5,214 nt of DNA, taken from Treponema sp. Lineage in GTDB: Bacteria > Spirochaetota > Spirochaetia > Treponematales > Treponemataceae. The stretch's first letter is position 1. Every line of letters begins with the position of its first letter. Positions 1-5,214 of the stretch are shown one piece after another. The notes under the pieces are model-generated. The model was not told where the DNA came from. It did no database searches and saw nothing but the letters and a program-made list of their open reading frames with translations. Location of the stretch: positions 1-5,214 of the forward strand of contig JAFTEK010000132.1 in NCBI GenBank assembly GCA_017453705.1, read 5' to 3'. A program made the position numbers and the translations under genes.

Positions 1-2
1 CA

Positions 3-68
3 ACGGAAGGCTCCGGCTGCATACGGCTGGAGGACTTCCTTAAACTAGACCCGGAAGTGCTGCTGTAG
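3..68 (+). CDS. C-terminal end of an unidentified upstream gene (partial)
   Basis: An open frame enters from the left edge and ends at TAG 66-68, giving 21 residues that finish in DFLKLDPEVLL. Of the three forward frames it stays open longest. Fifteen of its 21 codons end in G or C, like the two sugar genes downstream and unlike random sequence. The other two forward frames stop at about 42 and 48. The fragment is too short to name a family, and no motif is recognisable. Its position 99 bp upstream of a dehydratase gene on the same strand suggests the same surface-polysaccharide locus, but that is inference only. Confidence 0.55.
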   Translation, partial: TEGSGCIRLEDFLKLDPEVLL

Positions 69-86
69 GCGGGTATCCCATCCCGG

Positions 87-110
87 AGGCCTTGCATTGA
101 TGCCGAGCCT
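87..110. promoter_or_regulatory. Imperfect inverted repeat upstream of the promoter (possible operator or weak hairpin)
   Basis: The sequence reads AGGC-N3-GCAT-TG-ATGC-N3-GCCT, a 24-bp dyad with two perfect 4-bp half-arms on each side, centred between 98 and 99. It ends 10 bp before the proposed -35 box. No T-run follows, so it does not look like a standard intrinsic terminator for the upstream gene. A regulator-binding site or chance symmetry are both possible. It also contains the first copy of a GCCTTGC direct repeat (89-95 and 107-113). Confidence 0.3.
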
Positions 111-120
111 TGCTGACAGC

Positions 121-149
121 TTGAAATGGGGCGGAATCTGTGCTAGTAT
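121..149 (+). promoter_or_regulatory. Sigma-70-type promoter with extended -10 for the dehydratase gene
   Basis: TTGAAA at 121-126 matches 5 of 6 bases of the -35 consensus. TAGTAT at 144-149 matches 4 of 6 of the -10 consensus. The spacer is exactly 17 bp, and TG at 141-142 gives an extended -10 (TGnTAGTAT). Transcription would start near 156, leaving a leader of about 12 nt that still holds the G-rich ribosome site GGTGGGA (157-163) before ATG 168. This suggests the four downstream genes can be transcribed independently of the upstream gene. Confidence 0.5.
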
Positions 150-167
150 GGCATCTGGTGGGATAGA

Positions 168-1697
168 ATGGACAAAGTAGAGACACACCTGTACATCATC
201 GGGGCAGGCTTCGCCGGGCAGATGATTGCGAAAGACCTTATCCGCAAGGGCATTTTCGGCCATGTCGCGGCCTTCCTGGACGACGACAAAAAGCTTATCG
301 GTACAAAGATAGACGGCATCCCCGTGCTGGGGCCGATTGACGAGGTGGCTCCCCTGCTCAGGGTCACGGCGATAGACAAGGCAATCATTGCCATACCAAG
401 CGCGAGCAGCGACAGAATCCGCACAATCTACAACTCGCTCAAGGCCGGAGGCTTCTTCCGCATAAAAATCCTGCCTTCGATAAGCCAGGTCATAGACGGC
501 AAGGCGCACCTGATACAGGCGCGTGACATAAACCCTCTGGACATACTGGGGCGAACTCCCATCATCATCCCCCTGCACGAGAGCCTGTCCTACCTCAAAG
601 GCAAGCGCGTCCTCATCACCGGAGCGGGCGGGTCAATCGGATCTGAGCTGTCGCGCCAGCTGCTTTCCGGCGGCTGCGAGAGGCTCTACCTCTTTGGCCA
701 CGGCGAAAATTCTATAGTCAGCATATACCGGGAGCTGCACATCCTGCAGAACGAGGGCGTGGGCGAGAAGGCTTCGGTAGTGCCGATAATCGGCGACATG
801 AAGGACAGGGAGTACACCCGCTACATCATAAGCCAGACCCATGCTGACGTGATTTTCCACTGCGCGGCATACAAGCATGTTCCCATGATGGAGGAGAACC
901 CTGTCGCATCCATAGAGAACAATGTCCTGGGCACCAAGAACCTGCTGGACGCGGCTCTTGAGGCTGGCACAAGGAAGTTCGTCCTTATTTCCACTGACAA
1001 GGCGGTGGATCCTGTTAGCGTCTACGGCGTGAGCAAGATGCTCTGCGAGAAGCTTGTAAACGAGGCTGCGGGCAAGGTGCAGGAAGGCCAGTCTTTCATG
1101 TTCGTCAGGTTCGGCAACGTTCTTGGCTCACGCGGCTCCATCCTGCCTATTTTCATGGAGCAGATTCAGAACGGAGGCCCTGTCACCGTCACCGACCGCG
1201 ACATGGAGCGGTATTTCATGACCATTCCGGAAGCCTGTTCCCTGGTTCTACAGGCGGGGGGGGTAGGGAAGAACGGCACGTCATACCTGCTGGACATGGG
1301 GGAGCCTATAAAGATTCTGGACCTTGCGGAGCAGATAATCCGCTTCTCAGGCTTCGAGCCCTACAAGGACATAGAAATAAAGTTCATCGGCACCAGGCCG
1401 GGCGAGCGTCTGGTGGAACCGCTATGGCTGGAAGAAGAAAATCCCCGCCCCACGGACTATAAAAAGATACTCAGGCTTACTAACATTCCGCCAAGGACGT
1501 TTGACTTGGACAAACTGGTGGGAAGCCTGGCTCCGATATGCACGTTCACCCCCGGCAAGGAATCCCTCTACAGGAACAAGGCTGAGCTGCTCAAGATTCT
1601 CCGCACCGCAGTCCCCACGCTGGACGAGTTCTACAAGGTTCAGGAGAAGGACGGCAAGGTTGTAAATATGTCAAATTCGGTCAAGGTGGTTCTATAA
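168..1697 (+). CDS. Soluble PglF/CapD/WbpM-like UDP-HexNAc 4,6-dehydratase
   Basis: A predicted nucleotide-sugar 4,6-dehydratase (extended SDR, polysaccharide biosynthesis CapD-like family) of 509 aa. It would convert a UDP-N-acetylhexosamine to the 4-keto-6-deoxy sugar in the cytoplasm. Residues 8-24 (IIGAGFAGQ) open an N-terminal Rossmann-like domain running to about 130 and ending in the family linker DILGR (125-129). The catalytic SDR domain follows, with the NAD(P) loop GAGGSIGSE (152-160), AYKHVPMME (234-242), STDK (275-278), Tyr286-x3-Lys290, RFGNVLGSRGS (314-324) and the late motif GTRPGERL (408-415). ATG 168 is the only start after the in-frame TAG at 144-146, so the four-helix membrane anchor of PglF/WbpM/CapD (about 590-660 aa) is absent. 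Tyr286 is present where WbpM and PglF have Met. A G8 run covers codons 363-366. The stop overlaps the next ATG by 1 nt (TAATG). Substrate and C5 stereochemistry cannot be read from sequence. Family assignment is very secure. Confidence 0.95.
   Translation: MDKVETHLYIIGAGFAGQMIAKDLIRKGIFGHVAAFLDDDKKLIGTKIDGIPVLGPIDEVAPLLRVTAIDKAIIAIPSASSDRIRTIYNSLKAGGFFRIKILPSISQVIDGKAHLIQARDINPLDILGRTPIIIPLHESLSYLKGKRVLITGAGGSIGSELSRQLLSGGCERLYLFGHGENSIVSIYRELHILQNEGVGEKASVVPIIGDMKDREYTRYIISQTHADVIFHCAAYKHVPMMEENPVASIENNVLGTKNLLDAALEAGTRKFVLISTDKAVDPVSVYGVSKMLCEKLVNEAAGKVQEGQSFMFVRFGNVLGSRGSILPIFMEQIQNGGPVTVTDRDMERYFMTIPEACSLVLQAGGVGKNGTSYLLDMGEPIKILDLAEQIIRFSGFEPYKDIEIKFIGTRPGERLVEPLWLEEENPRPTDYKKILRLTNIPPRTFDLDKLVGSLAPICTFTPGKESLYRNKAELLKILRTAVPTLDEFYKVQEKDGKVVNMSNSVKVVL
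1256..1263 (+). repeat. G8 homopolymer inside the dehydratase gene (candidate phase-variable tract)
   Basis: Eight consecutive G residues span codons 363-366 of the dehydratase. As written, the frame is intact and the protein around it (QAGGVGKNG, then LLDMGEP) matches the family pattern without a gap, so G8 is the ON length. Loss of one G gives GCG GGG GGG TAG, an immediate stop that would remove roughly the last 144 residues. Whether the tract really varies is unknown. Confidence 0.6.
1683..1689 (+). promoter_or_regulatory. Ribosome binding site of the aminotransferase, inside the dehydratase gene
   Basis: AAGGTGG lies 7 nt before ATG 1697 and within the last codons of the dehydratase. With the TAATG stop/start overlap this supports the chosen start and translational coupling of the two sugar genes. 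Confidence 0.7.
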
Positions 1698-2887
1698 TGG
1701 CAGACACACAGAACGGAACGGCTCTGAAAGTGCCCTTCTTCAGGGCATCAATCGGAAAGGAAGAGGAGGAGGCCGCGCTCCGCGTCCTAAGGAGCGGATG
1801 GCTTACTACGGGCAAGGAAGCCCTTGCGTTCGAGAAGGAATTCGCTGCCAAGGTGGAATCTCCCTACGCCCTCGCCGTCAACAGCAACACGAGCGGCATG
1901 GTTCTCGCGATGGAAGCCTGCGGGGTCGGCCCCGGCAAGGCTGTCATAACCACGCCCTACACATTCGTCTCCACGGCGGCATGTGCCAGGCTCTTGGGGG
2001 CTGACGTATACTTCGCGGACATTGAAAAAGACAGCTACTCGATAGACCCTGCTAAAATCGAGGAAATACTTGAAAGCCCCAGGGGTAAGAATGTTGTCGC
2101 CATCGTACCTGTGCATATAGCGGGCAACGTCTGCAATATGGAAGCCATAATGCAGCTTGCAAGGAAATACAGCGTCAAGGTAATAGAGGACGCGGCCCAC
2201 TCATTTCCCAGCAAAACTCATCTGGGCTATGCAGGTGCGATAGGGGACGCTGGGGTATTCTCCTTTTATGTGACCAAGACGATTACGACCGGCGAGGGCG
2301 GCATGGTCGTTACCCGCGATGAGTCGCTTGCCAGGCACATGACCACCATGCGTATGCACGGTATGGACAGGACGACATGGGATCGCTACACCTCGCCCAA
2401 GGCTTCATGGGAATACGACATCATAGCTCCAGGCTACAAGTACAACCTGCCTGACATACTGGCGGCGATAGGCAGGGAGCAGCTTGCCAAGGCGGATGAG
2501 TTTGACCGCAAGCGCAAGGAGCATGTAAAAAAATATATAGCGGAGCTGGGAAAGCTGGACTTCGTAAAGCTTCCGCCGGACGGAGAGGGCAATTCATGGC
2601 ACCTCTTTTTGATGAGGCTGGATTTGACCAAGCTTACATGCGACAGGAACACATTCGCCAAGGAGCTCCAGGCTGCCGGGGTGGGTATAAGCGTCCACTT
2701 CATACCGATCTTTCACTTCAGCTACTGGAACAGGCTCTACGAGGGATTTGACGCGGCGCACTTCCCAAACGCCGAGCAGCACTACAACGAGACCATCTCG
2801 ATTCCCCTCTTCCCCGACATGGCGGAAGGAGACATAACTTTTGTAATAGAGACGATAAAGCACATCGGGGAGAAATACAATGCCTAA
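1697..2887 (+). CDS. DegT/DnrJ/EryC1-family PLP-dependent nucleotide-sugar aminotransferase
   Basis: A fold-type I PLP aminotransferase of 396 aa, the normal length for the DegT/DnrJ/EryC1/StrS family. It would transfer an amino group, typically from glutamate, to the 4-keto sugar made by the preceding dehydratase. Visible motifs in order: GWLTTGK (34-40), PLP-phosphate region VNSNTSGM (61-68), cofactor-stacking segment TTPYTFVSTA (85-94), EDAAHSF with the PLP-N1 Asp165 (164-170), FSFYVTK with the Schiff-base Lys194 (188-194) followed by TTGEGGMV (197-204), MRMHGMDR (219-226), GYKYNLPDILAAIGREQL (246-263) and the C-terminal GVGISVHFIPIF (328-339). No key residue is missing. It starts 1 nt inside the dehydratase stop and ends 8 nt inside the next gene. 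The pair resembles PglF-PglE or PseB-PseC logic, giving a UDP-4-amino-4,6-dideoxy-HexNAc, but no acetyltransferase lies in the window, so the final sugar is open. Overall family very secure; substrate inferred. Confidence 0.95.
   Translation: MADTQNGTALKVPFFRASIGKEEEEAALRVLRSGWLTTGKEALAFEKEFAAKVESPYALAVNSNTSGMVLAMEACGVGPGKAVITTPYTFVSTAACARLLGADVYFADIEKDSYSIDPAKIEEILESPRGKNVVAIVPVHIAGNVCNMEAIMQLARKYSVKVIEDAAHSFPSKTHLGYAGAIGDAGVFSFYVTKTITTGEGGMVVTRDESLARHMTTMRMHGMDRTTWDRYTSPKASWEYDIIAPGYKYNLPDILAAIGREQLAKADEFDRKRKEHVKKYIAELGKLDFVKLPPDGEGNSWHLFLMRLDLTKLTCDRNTFAKELQAAGVGISVHFIPIFHFSYWNRLYEGFDAAHFPNAEQHYNETISIPLFPDMAEGDITFVIETIKHIGEKYNA
2867..2872 (+). promoter_or_regulatory. Ribosome binding site of the molybdenum-hydroxylase-like gene, inside the aminotransferase gene
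   Basis: GGGGAG ends 7 nt before ATG 2880. The start lies upstream of the aminotransferase stop (TAA 2885-2887), an 8-nt overlap. This fixes the start of the third gene and makes coupled translation with the aminotransferase likely. Confidence 0.7.
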
Positions 2888-5138
2888 AGACAAGGCTGCT
2901 GCTGTTGTCACATTTAGGAATGACTTTTGTAGCGACCTTTCTCTAAAGAATATGCTATATGCAGTCACTGTGCGGAGTCCTGTTGACAGCGGCATGATTA
3001 CTTCAATCAGCCAGGACGAAATTGTAGAGGGCTGCACGCTTTTTACGGCTCGTGATGTCCCCGGTAAAAATCTTATGGACAGTGCTGAAGGCAAAATCCA
3101 GGTTTTCTGTGATGGCAACGTTTCTTACATTGGGGAACCTATCGGACTGATGGTTGGCCCCGATATTAAAAGCCTTAACAGGGCTATGGCAGGCCTTCGC
3201 ATAAATTATGATGATATTCCGATTGAGAATTACATCAAAAATAACAGCGGGGAAACAGGCGGCGAGGAAATTTTTGACAGCGGTGATATGGAGCGGCTCG
3301 TGGAGTGGGGGAGCTGCTTTACAATGGAAAGCGGCAACCGCAAAGGAATAGACGCTGAGCTTGCGGAAGCAGATGTTCTTGTACAGAACGACTGGACTTA
3401 TGCGATTTGCCCCAGAAACTACAGGGAACCATGCGGGGCATTATGCTCGTATTCTGGAGAAATTCTGAACGTATACACCCCCTCCCAATGGATAACTAAC
3501 CTGAGGGGGGATTTGGCGGAAGTCCTGAACATTCCGGCGGACAGGATAAACGTGACTAGGACAAAGGACTGGGGGCGTTCATCCAACAGTATCTGGTATA
3601 ACTCAATAATAGCATGTCAGGCCGCTGTTGCTTCCTACCGGCTCAATGCACCTGTCAAGTTGATTTACAGCAGGAAGGAGCAGGAGGACTACATAGATTG
3701 CATGAAGCCTATCTGTTTCCATACGGAGCTTGGCGCGGACAAGGACGGCAGGCTGAAGGCGATGAAAGTTGAAGCGACCCTCGATGCCGGTAGTACGAAC
3801 GTATTTATCGGAGAAATCGTGGACAGGATTGCAATAGCGTCAAGCTCCTGTTACAAGGCCGACAACGTGAGCATACGTGTAAGGGCTAAAGCTTCCAAAA
3901 CACCACCTCTCTCAATAGATATGCAGTTAGTTGACTCCGCGGCTTTTTTTGCAATGGAGAGCGCGATGTCTGCGCTGGTACGCAAACTTAATAAGAATCC
4001 TGATCAGTCTCTTGTATTCCCCAGTGAAATACGTAAGTTTAACCTTAACAGCATAAATGAGCTTGAAGGGGCAAAGGATGAAGAAGCGGTTCAGGCAATG
4101 CCGTTTAGCTTCATGCTTCCAAAGGCGGAAGAAAGCATAGATGTCTTGTTTGAGACGAGTGACTTCAAGAACAAATATATTTTCTACAACAGGGAAAGTC
4201 TGATGAGGTCAAAGGACTTTTTCTCTCAGTTTGAGCCTTCTCCTTTTGCGCCTCCTGTCAGGGGAATAGGTTTTGCTGTGGGGTACGAAGGCTCTTTTTA
4301 CTACGGCTCTAAAATATATGGGTCGGATCAAGAGCTGGAGCTGACCTTGGAAGCGGACGGAGACCTGGTTATACATAGCCCCCCATTGTCTAGCTCCATA
4401 CAGGAAATATGGACAAAAATAGCTGCCGGCATTTTGGATGTAAAAAGCTCCCGTATAAAGATAAACTCAAATTTCGAGAGCGGCAGTGAACCCTTCCTGC
4501 CGGAAAATGCCTATGCAAACATCTCGATAATGACCGGGCTATTGAAAAAATGCTGTGAAAGCATAAAACGCAAGAAGGACAAAGAGCCTCTTCCTATTTC
4601 CGTAAGGCACAGGCTTGGAAGTATGCAGAAGAAGTCCTGGGATATGGATGCATTCCGGGGAGAACCCTTTCACTCATGTTCTTTTGCGGCGGCAACTGTT
4701 GAGGTTGAGCTTGATTGTCATACATTTTCTGACCGGATACGCATGATCCACATAAACATAAGCGGTGGCCAGATTTTGAATTCGCAGGCAGCGGAAGCGA
4801 CAATCAGGCTTGGAATACAAAAGGTTCTCAGCACACTTATGGATGGAAGAAAGACGGAATGTGACGACATAAAAATTTCTTTTATGAATGACACAGGAAA
4901 TCCGGAGCAGATAGGAGAGCTTGTGTATCAGGTTATTCCGTCAGCATACCTGCAGGCTGTTTCCCAGGCATTAGGAACACAGCTGGACTGCCTGCCTCTC
5001 AAATATGATGATGTGTATCGGCATATAAAGGAATTAAAATCAAGAAACGCAGCTACAGAGATTGTCACTCCTGCTGCTGAAGAGCCTGTAAATGCTGAGG
5101 AGAATAAAGATGCAGATTCCACTGAAGCTCAACGGTGA
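2880..5138 (+). CDS. Degenerate xanthine dehydrogenase/aldehyde oxidase-type molybdopterin-binding subunit
   Basis: A 752-aa protein, a normal length for the large subunit of three-subunit molybdenum hydroxylases. Family landmarks in order: VRSPVDSGMITSI (31-43), FTARDVPGKN (55-64), SYIGEPIGLMV (82-92), two GD-type segments (135-144, and ELAEADVLV 160-168), REPCGAL (182-188), YTPSQ (199-203), LIYSRKEQEDYI (261-272), MESAMSALVRKL (359-370), RGIGFAVGYEGS (461-472) and a C-terminal VSQALGTQLDCLPLKYDDVYRHIKE (within 694-718). From family knowledge, the pterin loop GGGFGGK should follow the PSQ segment, but here it is DWGRSSNS (230-237). The RGFG-PQ stretch is replaced by SIDMQLVDSA (345-354), and the GQG of MGQG by SSS (about 504-506). 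The catalytic Glu may survive as Glu680 in QIGE, without the usual PP. The frame is unbroken with no internal stop, so this is not a simple pseudogene. The acidic tail (about 720-752) is low-complexity. No signal peptide or membrane segment is seen. Function is unknown: a divergent active enzyme or a non-catalytic partner subunit. Confidence 0.85.
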   Translation: MPKDKAAAVVTFRNDFCSDLSLKNMLYAVTVRSPVDSGMITSISQDEIVEGCTLFTARDVPGKNLMDSAEGKIQVFCDGNVSYIGEPIGLMVGPDIKSLNRAMAGLRINYDDIPIENYIKNNSGETGGEEIFDSGDMERLVEWGSCFTMESGNRKGIDAELAEADVLVQNDWTYAICPRNYREPCGALCSYSGEILNVYTPSQWITNLRGDLAEVLNIPADRINVTRTKDWGRSSNSIWYNSIIACQAAVASYRLNAPVKLIYSRKEQEDYIDCMKPICFHTELGADKDGRLKAMKVEATLDAGSTNVFIGEIVDRIAIASSSCYKADNVSIRVRAKASKTPPLSIDMQLVDSAAFFAMESAMSALVRKLNKNPDQSLVFPSEIRKFNLNSINELEGAKDEEAVQAMPFSFMLPKAEESIDVLFETSDFKNKYIFYNRESLMRSKDFFSQFEPSPFAPPVRGIGFAVGYEGSFYYGSKIYGSDQELELTLEADGDLVIHSPPLSSSIQEIWTKIAAGILDVKSSRIKINSNFESGSEPFLPENAYANISIMTGLLKKCCESIKRKKDKEPLPISVRHRLGSMQKKSWDMDAFRGEPFHSCSFAAATVEVELDCHTFSDRIRMIHINISGGQILNSQAAEATIRLGIQKVLSTLMDGRKTECDDIKISFMNDTGNPEQIGELVYQVIPSAYLQAVSQALGTQLDCLPLKYDDVYRHIKELKSRNAATEIVTPAAEEPVNAEENKDADSTEAQR
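5097..5102 (+). promoter_or_regulatory. Ribosome binding site of the [2Fe-2S] subunit gene
   Basis: GAGGAG ends 7 nt before ATG 5110 and lies inside the acidic tail codons of the preceding gene. It supports the start at 5110 and a 29-nt overlap with the large-subunit gene. Confidence 0.7.
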
Positions 5139-5214
5139 GACTGAAATATTTGATGCGGATCCAGAAGAGAGCCTCCTTCAGGTTTTGCGGGAAAAGAGGC
5201 TTTTTAAAGTCAAA
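5110..5214 (+). CDS. [2Fe-2S] small subunit of a molybdenum hydroxylase, N-terminus (partial)
   Basis: The first 35 residues of a small iron-sulfur subunit, cut by the right edge. The pattern IPLKLNGE (3-10), then a short strand and DPEESLLQVLRE (17-28), matches the start of the plant-type ferredoxin domain in CoxS/XdhC/YagT-type proteins (LNGE, about ten residues, then LLxVLRE). These carry electrons from the molybdenum subunit through two [2Fe-2S] clusters. The window ends at KVK, just before the first cluster cysteines are expected, so cluster ligands cannot be checked. ATG 5110 lies in a different frame inside the large-subunit gene and overlaps it by 29 nt, with a good ribosome site. This close coupling to the large-subunit-like gene argues they form one complex. 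Family call is good; integrity is unknown. Confidence 0.8.
   Translation, partial: MQIPLKLNGETEIFDADPEESLLQVLREKRLFKVK

Noticed and set aside
69..120. Intrinsic terminator for the upstream gene
   Set aside because: The only dyad (87-110) is interrupted and is not followed by a T-run.
45..578. Reverse-strand open frame of 177 codons across the dehydratase start
   Set aside because: Its protein resembles no family I know. It lies opposite a secure gene with clear motifs and is explained by GC-biased codons giving few stops on the other strand.
1787..2200. Reverse-strand and alternative forward frames (also 1798-2004 +) within the aminotransferase
   Set aside because: The PLP aminotransferase motifs are continuous through this region in the real frame. 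The other frames show no motif and no convincing start context.
2527..2533. A7 tract (and T7 at 3944-3950, G6 at 3505-3510) as further phase-variable tracts
   Set aside because: The runs are short and of ordinary length for coding sequence. None matches the G8 tract in length and immediate stop consequence.
2594..3118. Reverse-strand open frame spanning the aminotransferase/large-subunit junction
   Set aside because: It is opposite two overlapping genes with recognised products, and its translation is unrecognisable.
3550..3920. Frameshift as the cause of the missing GGGFGGK and RGFG motifs
   Set aside because: Translations of the other forward frames at both sites do not restore the motifs, and the flanking family pattern continues in one frame on both sides.
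1..5214. RNA genes, CRISPR arrays, insertion sequences, attachment sites
   Set aside because: No tRNA-like cloverleaf, spaced repeats, transposase motif or terminal inverted repeats were seen. The window is almost wholly filled by the genes listed.

Overview
The window reads as one stretch of bacterial operon, with every gene on the + strand. It contains the last codons of an unidentified gene, a short intergenic gap with a good promoter candidate, and then four open reading frames that overlap end to start. Purine-rich Shine-Dalgarno sites precede the last three starts at about 7 nt. Organism: a bacterium of intermediate GC content that makes surface glycans or glycoproteins and carries molybdenum-hydroxylase-type genes. 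This fits an anaerobe. A host- or gut-associated spirochaete such as Treponema came to mind, but nothing here proves it and I hold it only weakly.

Layout. 3-68: C-terminal end of an upstream gene. 69-167: intergenic, with an imperfect dyad (87-110) and a sigma-70-like promoter (121-149). 168-1697: nucleotide-sugar 4,6-dehydratase of the PglF/CapD/WbpM family. It has no membrane anchor and keeps the catalytic Tyr. 1697-2887: DegT/DnrJ/EryC1 PLP-dependent sugar aminotransferase. 2880-5138: a full-length protein with the fold signature of the molybdopterin-binding large subunit of xanthine dehydrogenase/aldehyde oxidase, but with its cofactor-binding motifs eroded. 5110 to the window edge: the N-terminus of a small [2Fe-2S] subunit of the same enzyme class.

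How the genes may work together. The first two form a standard pair: the dehydratase makes a UDP-4-keto-6-deoxy-HexNAc and the aminotransferase converts it to a 4-amino-4,6-dideoxy sugar, as in bacillosamine-type pathways. The last two belong to a redox enzyme class with no standard role in that pathway, yet they are joined to it by an 8-nt gene overlap. Base composition and codon use fall towards AT close to that junction.

The most interesting points are the degenerate molybdenum-hydroxylase-like subunit sitting in a sugar operon, and a G8 tract inside the dehydratase gene where loss of one G would create an immediate stop codon. No RNA gene, CRISPR array, insertion sequence or convincing terminator was seen.
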